This document shows positions 51,823 to 57,519 of a DNA stretch of 64,000 nt, piece by piece. Each line of letters starts with the position of its first letter. Positions within the stretch are counted from its first letter, which is position 1. A program made the translations under genes and the position numbers. The DNA comes from Bacteroidales bacterium (GTDB lineage: Bacteria > Bacteroidota > Bacteroidia > Bacteroidales > UBA10428). Under the pieces are notes generated by a model. It worked only from the letters and a program-made list of their open reading frames with translations. It searched no databases and had not been told where the DNA came from. Where the stretch lies: NCBI GenBank assembly GCA_016931575.1, contig JAFGEO010000070.1, positions 28,618 to 92,617 of the forward strand. The letters are read 5' to 3'.

Positions 51823-51873
51823 GGCATCATTGCCAGGAGTAAAGATATGGGGCGTTTGTGCAATTTTATTGCA
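51823..51873 (-). promoter_or_regulatory. Shared regulatory cassette, copy A
   Basis: Read on the minus strand: TGCAAT-AAA-ATTGCA palindrome (51873-51859), C, then 10 nt, then TATCTTTA (51847-51840), then the leader hairpin GGCA-ATGA-TGCC (51834-51823), 24 bp before the ATG of precursor A. The same arrangement occurs before three other precursor units. No TTG lies at the usual -33 position, so an activator at the palindrome is plausible. Confidence 0.65.
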
Positions 51874-51950
51874 TTTTGGGACTTTTTTTGAGCTTAATAT
51901 GGAGCGTAGCCGGAAGACTTCGCCAATCGGTTTGTTCGGTGGTGGTGGGT

Positions 51951-51996
51951 TTGGAAGAGCTTGCTTCGCTGGGGCTTGCCATGGCGGCGGCTGCGA
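51951..51996. repeat. Duplicated upstream element X1 (pair of X2 at 52665)
   Basis: About 46 bp here ('AGAGCTTGCTTCG' and 'GCCATGGCGGCGGCTGCGA' are the most conserved blocks) match 52665-52710 at roughly 85%. Each copy lies 50-80 bp upstream of a shared regulatory cassette, so the duplicated unit is larger than the promoter. The flanking 51880-52080 stretch contains no gene I can support, although one frame on the minus strand is open over X1. Confidence 0.6.
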
Positions 51997-52081
51997 GACA
52001 AGTATAGGTGGTGGACTTCAAAGTTGGGAAAAGAGTTTGATCTGTGTCATTGTGAGTGAAGCGCAGCTAGCTGACAGCAAA

Positions 52082-52118
52082 CAAAAAAAGGCAGCTGCTT
52101 GCATGAGCAGCTGCTTTT
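52082..52118 (-). terminator. Bidirectional terminator after precursor unit B
   Basis: GCAGCTGCT and AGCAGCTGC form a perfect 9-bp stem with loop TGCATG. On the minus strand it is followed by CTTTTTTTGT, directly after the stop codon of precursor B2. Confidence 0.88.
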
Positions 52119-52121
52119 CTG

Positions 52122-52325
52122 TTACCAATAGCTGATCGCCTGGGTGGCCTGCCTGAAAAGGGCGGATTTTTGTTGTTCCGCCAGGGCTAGCTCTGCCAGA
52201 TGGATCAGGACTATACCATCGAAGATTCCACCTGAAGCAGTGAGCAGTTCGTCCTGTTCCAGGTCTGAAACGGGGAATCCCCTGAATGAAGAATTCATAG
52301 ACCTATTGTTCATTTTGAATAGCAT
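52122..52325 (-). CDS. Double-glycine leader peptide precursor B2
   Basis: The precursor has 'PVSDLEQDELLTASGG', a classical leader of the double-glycine type, with Gly-Gly before 'IFDGIVLIHLAELALAEQ'. The mature part of about 34 residues is amphipathic and helical, ending '...ATQAISYW'. Three in-frame ATGs (52325, 52313, 52298) are possible; the one at 52298 gives a 24-residue leader, a usual length. It follows precursor B1 by 5 bp, forming a two-gene unit with a strong terminator after it. Two adjacent precursors suggest a two-peptide (class IIb-like) system. Confidence 0.65.
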   Translation of the reverse strand: MLFKMNNRSMNSSFRGFPVSDLEQDELLTASGGIFDGIVLIHLAELALAEQQKSALFRQATQAISYW

Positions 52326-52330
52326 GAAAT

Positions 52331-52495
52331 CTACAACAGGTGATCAATGCCGAATGGGCGGAACCAGTTACCTAAAAGCTCCTTGATCCGCTCATCTTCG
52401 AGATTCAGAAAAATGCTGTCACCTCCGCACAGCCTGACATTTTCTGCAGGCTGCATTTCGGTGCAGCGGCAGGTTTTTAATACTGAATTTTTCAT
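52331..52495 (-). CDS. Double-glycine leader peptide precursor B1
   Basis: The 54-residue precursor starts 'MKNSVLKTCRCTEMQPAENV' and has Gly-Gly at residues 24-25 in 'RLCGGD'. The expected mature peptide is 'DSIFLNLEDERIKELLGNWF' plus a short 'RPFGIDHLL' end: a charged amphipathic helix. Cys9, Cys11 and Cys23 lie in the leader, not in the mature part, so no disulfide is expected. It is the first gene of unit B, behind cassette copy B. The start is the ATG at 52495; an earlier in-frame TTG exists at 52534 but lies in the leader region. Confidence 0.68.
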   Translation of the reverse strand: MKNSVLKTCRCTEMQPAENVRLCGGDSIFLNLEDERIKELLGNWFRPFGIDHLL

Positions 52496-52517
52496 GTTAC
52501 ATCCTATTACGGTTAAC

Positions 52518-52617
52518 GGCACTATTGCCTGCAAACAAAAACACTTCGGTTCGGACCCGTTGGTGGGGTTTTGTCTGATAAGATAAAGGTAGGGTGAGCT
52601 GGTGCAATTTTATTGCA
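52518..52617 (-). promoter_or_regulatory. Shared regulatory cassette, copy B
   Basis: On the minus strand: TGCAAT-AAA-ATTGCAC (52617-52602), a 10-nt gap, TACCTTTA (52591-52584), then the leader hairpin GGCA-ATAG-TGCC (52529-52518) with GTTAACC after it, 22 bp before the ATG of precursor B1. The leader is about 85 nt, longer than in copy A, and includes TTTGTTTGCAGGC, also present in copy C. Confidence 0.68.
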
Positions 52618-52664
52618 TTCAGAGGATTTTTTATGGAGGGTTGATAAAAAGTAACAAGGTGGGA

Positions 52665-52710
52665 TTGGGAGAGCTTGCTTCGTATGCGCTCGCCATGGCG
52701 GTGGCTGCGA
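52665..52710. repeat. Duplicated upstream element X2
   Basis: This is the second copy of X1 (51951-51996), 48 bp upstream of cassette B. It shares 'AGAGCTTGCTTCG' and 'GCCATGGCGGTGGCTGCGA'. The rest of 52620-52816 has no gene I can support. Confidence 0.55.
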
Positions 52711-52816
52711 TTGCTGTTACTGGAATAGACAGAGCAGGGCACGACCGGCCCTTCGGCCTGCTCAGGGACCATGGGGAACAATTAGAACCCGGACCCTGAG
52801 CTGGCTGACGGTTGGA

Positions 52817-53239
52817 TTAGTCAGCAGGTTGGCCCTTTTGTTTTGCCAGTGCCTTTGTCAGGAAATGGTAGTGCAGTGCCAGGGCAAGCAGAATACCCGG
52901 GAAGATCATGATCATGTCCCAGGGGTCAATGGATTGGTGGAATAAAAAATAATTTTTAAGCTCGTATCCATAGTTAAACAACAGGGAAATGAGGAATACC
53001 TTCATTAAATTGGTTTCAAAAATCCCGAATACGAGTGTTATTCCTGCCGCTCCAAGAAAATTCGGCAAAATATTAAATATAAAATTTGGCGAGGCAGGGC
53101 GCCACTGACGCTGGATCAGCAGGACCAGGATCAAAATCCCTATATTGATCAGAACGTACAGGGATTGAACGGGGAATTCCGTCTTAATGTCTGAGAAGCG
53201 GCGGCCAAATTTGGCTGTAAGTCTGGTAAACGAATTCAT
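52817..53239 (-). CDS. Small four-helix membrane protein, candidate immunity protein
   Basis: The 140-residue protein has four hydrophobic segments ('LYVLINIGILILVLLI', 'FIFNILPNFLGAAGITLVFG', 'VFLISLLFNYGYEL' and 'DMIMIFPGILLALALHYHFL') and short polar ends. I do not recognise a family. Its location directly downstream of precursor pair C and before pair B suggests it could protect the producer cell, as small membrane proteins do in class II bacteriocin loci. That role is inference. A terminator-like hairpin separates it from precursor C2, so it probably has its own promoter or read-through expression. Confidence 0.7.
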   Translation of the reverse strand: MNSFTRLTAKFGRRFSDIKTEFPVQSLYVLINIGILILVLLIQRQWRPASPNFIFNILPNFLGAAGITLVFGIFETNLMKVFLISLLFNYGYELKNYFLFHQSIDPWDMIMIFPGILLALALHYHFLTKALAKQKGQPAD

Positions 53240-53310
53240 GATATTTTAGAGGTTGGTTAGTACTCAGCTGGTAATGATGATTTGAAATTACTTTGATCAA
53301 AAATAGCCAT

Positions 53311-53359
53311 AAAAAAAACCTTATTCCTGGAAGGCGGCTATTTGTTACAATAGCCGCCT
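53311..53359 (-). terminator. Hairpin after precursor unit C
   Basis: AGGCGGCTATT and AATAGCCGCCT form a perfect 11-bp stem with a 6-nt loop. On the minus strand a T8 tract (rc of 53311-53318) follows 12 nt after the stem. The hairpin lies 9 bp past the stop of precursor C2. Confidence 0.75.
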
Positions 53360-53368
53360 GGAAACCTA

Positions 53369-53548
53369 TTAATTAGTAGAGGCTTTTGCATAACCCTCTT
53401 TATATCCTTCCATAAAAACTGAAGGATTTGTAACACTGTCCCAGATGGCATTCCCTACTAAAGTAACGACAATCCACCAGTATCCACCTGATGTGTTTTC
53501 CAATTCAACACGATCAAGTTCACAAACAGAATATTGATCTGATTTCAT
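53369..53548 (-). CDS. Double-glycine leader peptide precursor C2
   Basis: The 59-residue precursor reads 'MKSDQYSVCELDRVELENTS' then Gly-Gly (residues 21-22), giving a mature peptide 'YWWIVVTLVGNAIWDSVTNP' plus 'SVFMEGYKEGYAKASTN'. The mature part shares the pattern NPSxxxEx(Y/F)(K/R)EG(Y/W) and an aromatic N-terminus with precursor D1, so the two are homologous. The hydrophobic first half and small polar second half fit a membrane-active bacteriocin of the lactobin/cerein-like type. It follows C1 by 21 bp. Confidence 0.75.
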   Translation of the reverse strand: MKSDQYSVCELDRVELENTSGGYWWIVVTLVGNAIWDSVTNPSVFMEGYKEGYAKASTN

Positions 53549-53569
53549 TATTTTCCGTTGGTTTTAGGT

Positions 53570-53752
53570 TTAATAATAATATTGCAGAGTTTTGTATTCT
53601 CCTGCGGCCAGGGATTTGTTTGCATTTTTGGACAGCCATCCGAAGACATAACCCAACCAGTAGGCTGACAGGGGTTCACTCCCGCTTCCCCGTAAAGTTT
53701 CAGAAGCACTCAATTCAGAACAATCAAATTTCTTCAAATCTAAATTTTTCAT
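53570..53752 (-). CDS. Leader-type peptide precursor C1 (GSG variant)
   Basis: The 60-residue precursor starts 'MKNLDLKKFDCSELSASETL' and then 'RGSGSEPLSAYWLGYVFGWL'. The leader has the usual hydrophobic spacing (Leu, Leu), but the Gly-Gly is replaced by Gly-Ser or Ser-Gly, which C39 peptidases can still accept. The mature part of about 36 residues is aromatic, with a Lys-rich middle ('SKNANKSL') and the end 'TLQYYY'. It pairs with C2 in the same unit behind cassette copy C. The ATG at 53752 is supported by the conserved 'MKN' start. Confidence 0.65.
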   Translation of the reverse strand: MKNLDLKKFDCSELSASETLRGSGSEPLSAYWLGYVFGWLSKNANKSLAAGEYKTLQYYY

Positions 53753-53775
53753 CTTGTCAAATTTTTAAGTATAAC

Positions 53776-53877
53776 GGCACTATTGCCTGACAAACAAAAC
53801 TTTCCGGTAACGGGTCCGATGAAATTGTTTCCGGTTGATAGGATGAAAGTACAATGTCTTTGTGCAATTTCATTTCA
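53776..53877 (-). promoter_or_regulatory. Shared regulatory cassette, copy C
   Basis: On the minus strand: TGAAAT-GAA-ATTGCAC (53877-53862, one mismatch in the left half), a 10-nt gap, TACTTTCA (53851-53844), and the leader hairpin GGCA-ATAG-TGCC (53787-53776) followed by GTTA, 24 bp before the ATG of precursor C1. The -7 box is the weakest of the four. The operator overlaps the last codons of the transposase gene. Confidence 0.62.
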
Positions 53878-54546
53878 CTTTATGTTTTTTTTCAAAGATT
53901 TATGGTTTTGTTCAGCGTTGAGCCAGTTTGCCGGATTGTTACGGATGTATTGCCGGATGTTGCGCAGGGATTGTGCGTCCCTGATGATGTGGTCGTGGAA
54001 GCGGGGTTGCCAGCGGAAGGTGGGATCCTGTTTTCGGGATTCGGTTGTCACAGCAGATTTATAGCCCCTGATTATGGATGATAAATTTTTGCGCTGGGGG
54101 CCATATTTATTTGGTTTTGTAATATTCGTGGGTTCGAAAGGGTAGATGGCAGGTGTGGCGTCTTTGCTGGATGCAGGATTAGAGACGCCAGGCATGGCGT
54201 CTGTGCCGGGTTTGGTAGATGTATGACTAGAGACGCCAGGCATGGCGTCTGTGCAGTTGAATTTATTTTGGCCTATATGGATTATTCCATGAAAATGGTT
54301 TGGCATTACCTGAAATTCATCCAGTTCCAGATTCATATCCGGCCTTATTTCGAGAGTTCTTAGCCATTCCGATTTAGCAATTTCTCCTAATTTTGATAAA
54401 ATCATTTTTCCTTCGACAATATCTCCAAAATAGCATTTCATTTTTCCAGTGCAGATGGTAATAAAATAGGAAGCGTTGCTGCCGTAATCCCAGTTGGGCA
54501 GGCGGGCAGATGGGATGCGGTATTTTTTACGAGTGCTTTTTGGCAT
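53875..54546 (-). CDS. REP-associated tyrosine transposase (RAYT, TnpA_REP) with repeat insertion
   Basis: The 223-residue protein has the Y1/HUH transposase pattern: 'NWDYGSNASYFITICTGKMK', the HUH pair in 'VMPNHFHGIIHI', and the catalytic Tyr in 'DAQSLRNIRQYIRNNPANWL'. RAYTs are single-copy, domesticated relatives of IS200/IS605 transposases thought to spread REP palindromes. Between about residues 100 and 140 the protein has 'TDAMPGVSS', 'GTDAMPGVSN' and 'KDATPA' repeats. These are translations of AGACGCC-type palindromes inserted in frame. The rest of the fold appears complete, so the enzyme may still be active. Confidence 0.88.
   Translation of the reverse strand: MPKSTRKKYRIPSARLPNWDYGSNASYFITICTGKMKCYFGDIVEGKMILSKLGEIAKSEWLRTLEIRPDMNLELDEFQVMPNHFHGIIHIGQNKFNCTDAMPGVSSHTSTKPGTDAMPGVSNPASSKDATPAIYPFEPTNITKPNKYGPQRKNLSSIIRGYKSAVTTESRKQDPTFRWQPRFHDHIIRDAQSLRNIRQYIRNNPANWLNAEQNHKSLKKNIK
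54148..54250. repeat. REP-like palindromes inside the RAYT gene
   Basis: AGACGCCA-GGCA-TGGCGTCT occurs at 54183-54202 and 54231-54250 (48 bp apart), and a degenerate copy ends at 54163. The 8-bp arms are perfect. They are in-frame within the transposase coding region. Confidence 0.85.
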
Positions 54547-54624
54547 GGGGTGGTTTGATTTTGGTGATTATTTTATAGGTGCAGGGAATGGTGTTTGTAC
54601 TGGGTTTGGTGGATTTTAAATTAG

Positions 54625-54692
54625 AGACGCCAGGCGTGGCGTCTTTGCCGGATTTGGTAGATGTATGACTAGAGACGCCAGGCATGGCGTCT
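54625..54692. repeat. REP-like palindrome dimer between RAYT and the HTH regulator
   Basis: Copies at 54625-54644 (loop GGCG, arms intact) and 54673-54692 are again 48 bp apart, with the same spacer 'GATTTGGTAGATGTATGACT' as in the dimer inside the RAYT gene. The remaining 54547-54701 stretch holds no gene. Confidence 0.85.
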
Positions 54693-54701
54693 CTAGGGTT
54701 G

Positions 54702-55004
54702 TTAACCTACCAGGAGCCGGGTTCTTTGTTTTCCGGCAGTGCCCTCCAGATTCAGGATTTCCTCCGGGGATAATTCCCGGATGTCGATTTTAAAGTTTAT
54801 CCGATAAGGTTTTGTGTAGGCGAAGGAATTAAGATCCCTCCGGTACTCGACTTCCAGGCCCAGGTCCCTGAGCTCGCTCAGGAAATTGTAGACCTGACGT
54901 CGGCTGATGTCCATTTTTCCGGCAAGGATCTCGGCATTGCCGGTATTCTGCTGACGAATCAGCTGGTCCAGTTGTTGTAAACGGTTTAAGTGTTTAAAAA
55001 ACAT
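54702..55004 (-). CDS. Small HTH transcriptional regulator of the peptide locus
   Basis: The 100-residue protein begins 'MFFKHLNRLQQLDQLIRQQN' and has an HTH_11/DeoR-like winged helix: 'TGNAEILAGKMDISRRQVYN' and 'LSELRDLGLEVEYRRDLNSF'. Similar 70-75 residue proteins ending near 'INFKI' are frequent in Bacteroidota peptide loci. The extra 25 residues here, 'IRELSPEEILNLEG' plus 'TAGKQRTRLLVG', resemble a double-glycine leader with Thr-Ala-Gly in place of Gly-Gly. It is the best candidate to bind the four shared palindromes; that is inference. The gene is transcribed toward the RAYT. Confidence 0.8.
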   Translation of the reverse strand: MFFKHLNRLQQLDQLIRQQNTGNAEILAGKMDISRRQVYNFLSELRDLGLEVEYRRDLNSFAYTKPYRINFKIDIRELSPEEILNLEGTAGKQRTRLLVG

Positions 55005-55112
55005 AAGCTTAGAACTTTAAATTAAACATAACGCGATTCCTTAGCAGGATGCTTTTTTTGGTATCGCAGAGGCCAAAATAGAAAAATTAGCTGTTGAATG
55101 CAAGTTTTTTAG

Positions 55113-55161
55113 AAAGTATGTGGTAGAGACACCCCAGTTGGGTGTCTCTACCACATACTTT
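55113..55161. repeat. Perfect 22-bp inverted repeat with 5-nt loop
   Basis: Arms at 55113-55134 and 55140-55161 (core GGTAGAGACACCC and GGGTGTCTCTACC, loop CAGTT) pair without mismatch. The repeat lies 20 bp upstream of the start codon of the beta-barrel gene. The AGAGAC(A/G)CC core resembles the REP palindromes nearby. No T-tract follows on the plus strand. Confidence 0.85.
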
Positions 55162-55180
55162 TACTATCTTTAATCTAATT

Positions 55181-56785
55181 ATGAAACGATTCCTATTTAT
55201 TTTTGCTTTTGCCCTGTGGACGGCAGGGGTGATTTCTGCCCAGGTGGTATACCAGGATGTCAGTAATCCGGGGATATACGAATTCCTGGACGAGATGGCG
55301 AATATGCAGCTTATCCGGGTAAACTCGGTGGTGAAGCCATATTCCAGGGAGTTTATTGCGGAGTGTCTGAACGAGGTGCAGGCGGATTCTGAACACCTGA
55401 ATCCACGGCAGCAGGCCGAGCTGGAATTCTACCTGAAGGATTTTAATAAGGAACTCCTGTCTGCACGTTACTTTCCGAAGCGTTTCGATATCCTGTACTA
55501 CAGTGATTCGTTATTTACCTGTACGATCAATGGCATCTTCGGCGGGCAGGCCTGGGTGAATTCGAACGGTTTCAATTACCACCGCTGGTATGGGGCTGAA
55601 CTTTCAAGCTATATGGGCAAGCACCTGGGATTCTACGCCAGCATGCGTGACAATGCCGAGCGCTACCCTACGGCTGATACCGGAATTATTACAACACGGC
55701 ACGGTGGAACCTATCGGTCCGGTGACTATAGCGAGATGCGCGGCGGCATCACCTACGGATGGAAATGGGGGGATGTGGCCCTGGTGAAAGAATATATCGA
55801 ATGGGGGAACTCGTACCGCTACCCCAATATCATTTCTTCCAAAGCACCTTCCTTTGCCCAGTTCCGGCTGCACCTGGCACCGGCCGACTGGTTCGAGTTC
55901 AATTATGTGCATGGGTGGCTGGTATCAGGGGTCATGGACAGCCTGAGGTCGTATAGTTATAATGGTGTTCAGCACAATATTTATCACAGCAAATATATTT
56001 CAGCCAATCTGTTCACTTTTAAACCCTGGAAGCGGCTGAACCTGTCTGTAGGTAATTCAGTGATCTATTCTGATCAATATCTTAATCCTGCCTATTTTAT
56101 TCCTGTTTTCTTTTATAAGTCTGTGGATCATAGTTACTACGGAAGCACATCCTTTGGAGGACAAAATTCACAGATGTTCATTGATATCAGCAACCGGCTG
56201 ATCAGGAATGTACACATGTACTACAGCATGTTTATTGACGTGATGTCGTTTGGAAGTCTCTTTGATCCAGAGACCCATGCCAATCACTGGAGCATGCTGG
56301 GGGGGATCCGGTATAGTAACCTCCTACCCAATACGACACTTACCTTGGAATATGTACGTAACCACCCGCTGGTATATAAGAACGATAACCTCACTACCCT
56401 TTATAATTCCAACTGGTACAGTTTGGGGCACTACCTGGGGGATAATGCGCAGGAGCTCTATGTAGCAGTGGATCTCCGGCCCTGGAAGACTTTACATCTG
56501 CAGGCCTGGTTTTCGCTGGCGCAAAAGGGACCTGACCGGGTTTATGATCGTACGTCGGATCCTGTAACGGGTATTCCCATGGTGCTTGGAAATACTTTTA
56601 TGGAAAGTGTGGAATGGCAGAAAGAACTCCTGGGATTTCGCGCAGAATATCAGCTGCTGAATGACTTCCGCTTCTTTGTTGAGCTGGAGCAGCAGAACAT
56701 GGAGGGGAATGAGGAACGGTATAATACGGAGTTTTGGAGGGGGGACCTGGTGACGTTCAGCTTTGGGGGGAACTTTGGGTGGTGA
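55181..56785 (+). CDS. Outer-membrane beta-barrel protein, capsule-assembly Wzi-like
   Basis: The 534-residue protein has a signal peptide ('RFLFIFAFALWTAGVISAQ') and a helical lead domain ('YEFLDEMANMQLIRVNSVVK' and 'YSREFIAECLNEVQADSEHL') typical of Bacteroidota Wzi-like proteins. A large barrel follows with many aromatic strand ends ('YNGVQHNIYHSKYISANLFT', 'FFVELEQQNMEGNEERYNTE') and a C-terminal 'FGGNFGW'. Wzi helps to attach capsular polysaccharide to the cell surface; the assignment is by layout. The ATG at 55181 starts the signal peptide, and an earlier GTG at 55142 lies inside the inverted repeat. Confidence 0.75.
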   Translation: MKRFLFIFAFALWTAGVISAQVVYQDVSNPGIYEFLDEMANMQLIRVNSVVKPYSREFIAECLNEVQADSEHLNPRQQAELEFYLKDFNKELLSARYFPKRFDILYYSDSLFTCTINGIFGGQAWVNSNGFNYHRWYGAELSSYMGKHLGFYASMRDNAERYPTADTGIITTRHGGTYRSGDYSEMRGGITYGWKWGDVALVKEYIEWGNSYRYPNIISSKAPSFAQFRLHLAPADWFEFNYVHGWLVSGVMDSLRSYSYNGVQHNIYHSKYISANLFTFKPWKRLNLSVGNSVIYSDQYLNPAYFIPVFFYKSVDHSYYGSTSFGGQNSQMFIDISNRLIRNVHMYYSMFIDVMSFGSLFDPETHANHWSMLGGIRYSNLLPNTTLTLEYVRNHPLVYKNDNLTTLYNSNWYSLGHYLGDNAQELYVAVDLRPWKTLHLQAWFSLAQKGPDRVYDRTSDPVTGIPMVLGNTFMESVEWQKELLGFRAEYQLLNDFRFFVELEQQNMEGNEERYNTEFWRGDLVTFSFGGNFGW

Positions 56786-57011
56786 TTTTGTAAAGTATGC
56801 AATCCAAAACATCCTGTTCATCCGACAGTCTGATCAGCGATCCGTTTTGTTTCATCTGCCTGAAAAGCCTCATGAGATCCTCCAGGTAATCTTCAGAATT
56901 GGTTAGAATCTCCTGCTTAGCCTCATCCCTGGCTTCATCTTTCGGACCTGGCCAACCATCAGATTCCAGGATATTTTTTAAAGCGGAGGATCCAAAAATT
57001 TCATTGTGCAA
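56757..57011 (-). CDS. Small acidic protein, possibly truncated
   Basis: The 84-residue frame has protein-like composition: 'SSALKNILESDGWPGPKDEA' and 'SEDYLEDLMRLFRQMKQNGS', rich in Asp, Glu, Leu and Lys. No ATG exists in frame; the only start codon is TTG at 57011, inside the shared palindrome of cassette D. It overlaps the end of the Wzi-like gene by 29 bp. It may be the 3' end of a gene whose beginning was replaced when the peptide cassette arrived. I do not recognise the family. Confidence 0.4.
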   Translation of the reverse strand: MHNEIFGSSALKNILESDGWPGPKDEARDEAKQEILTNSEDYLEDLMRLFRQMKQNGSLIRLSDEQDVLDCILYKITTQSSPQS

Positions 57012-57108
57012 GTTAATTGCACAAACCGGGCCTATATTTGAATCAGCAAACTAATCTAATCACTTCAGGCCTGTTAGTGGAAAATCTTGTTTGTTTGGCA
57101 ATAGTGCA
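57005..57108 (+). promoter_or_regulatory. Shared regulatory cassette, copy D
   Basis: TGTGCAA-GTTAA-TTGCACA (57005-57023) contains ATTGCAC (57016-57022), then exactly 10 nt, then TATATTTG (57033-57040), a perfect TAnnTTTG. The leader hairpin GGCA-ATAG-TGCA (57097-57108; last pair lost) lies 21 bp before the ATG of precursor D1. This is the only copy on the plus strand. Confidence 0.7.
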
Positions 57109-57129
57109 TTAACTTAAATTTCTTGAACT

Positions 57130-57300
57130 ATGAAAAAAATGTTAGGTGATAACTTTGGTTTATCAGAATTAAATCAACGGGAGCTTGAATCAACGCATGG
57201 CGGCATTTGGCCATATATCGTTGCATATGTTTTGGTTGAGGCTTTTCTAAATCCATCTGCTCATATTGAAGCCTTTAGAGAAGGATGGAACACAATCTAA
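57130..57300 (+). CDS. Double-glycine leader peptide precursor D1
   Basis: The 56-residue precursor starts 'MKKMLGDNFGLSELNQRELE' and 'STHGG' (Gly-Gly at residues 24-25), giving a mature peptide 'IWPYIVAYVLVEAFLNPSAH' plus 'IEAFREGWNTI'. Aromatic residues follow the cut, then a hydrophobic helix, then NPSxxxExF(R)EGW, the motif shared with precursor C2. It pairs with D2 downstream (21 bp) and with the membrane protein at 57520, so this unit looks like two peptides plus immunity. It is behind cassette copy D. Confidence 0.78.
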   Translation: MKKMLGDNFGLSELNQRELESTHGGIWPYIVAYVLVEAFLNPSAHIEAFREGWNTI

Positions 57301-57321
57301 TAAATAATTAATAAATTTACT

Positions 57322-57465
57322 ATGAAAACAATCGATTTAACAAAGGAAGAATTGATTACTACAAATGGTGGTAGTGAATTCTCTGAAGGCATATTTCGCC
57401 TGCTGGGCTTATTGACAAAATCAGCTACATATGTAAATATGTCTGATCCTGCAAATAAAATTTAA
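57322..57465 (+). CDS. Double-glycine leader peptide precursor D2
   Basis: The 47-residue precursor is 'MKTIDLTKEELITTNGG' (Gly-Gly at residues 16-17) followed by a mature peptide 'SEFSEGIFRLLGLLTKSATY' plus 'VNMSDPANKI'. The short leader with Lys-Glu-Glu-Leu and Thr before the Gly-Gly is standard for ComC/BlpC-type leaders in Bacteroidota. It would be the second peptide of pair D. About 55 bp of AT-rich DNA separates it from the membrane-protein gene, on the same strand. Confidence 0.72.
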   Translation: MKTIDLTKEELITTNGGSEFSEGIFRLLGLLTKSATYVNMSDPANKI

Positions 57466-57519
57466 TATTCATTTTTTGAGGATTACACTAGTTGTAATCC
57501 TCTTAATCTATTTACAGCC

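Noticed and set aside
54148..54692. Regularly spaced 20-bp palindromes considered as a CRISPR array
   Set aside because: There are only two dimers with identical 'spacers', the repeats lie partly in a coding region, no cas genes are present, and the palindromes fit REP elements beside a RAYT gene.
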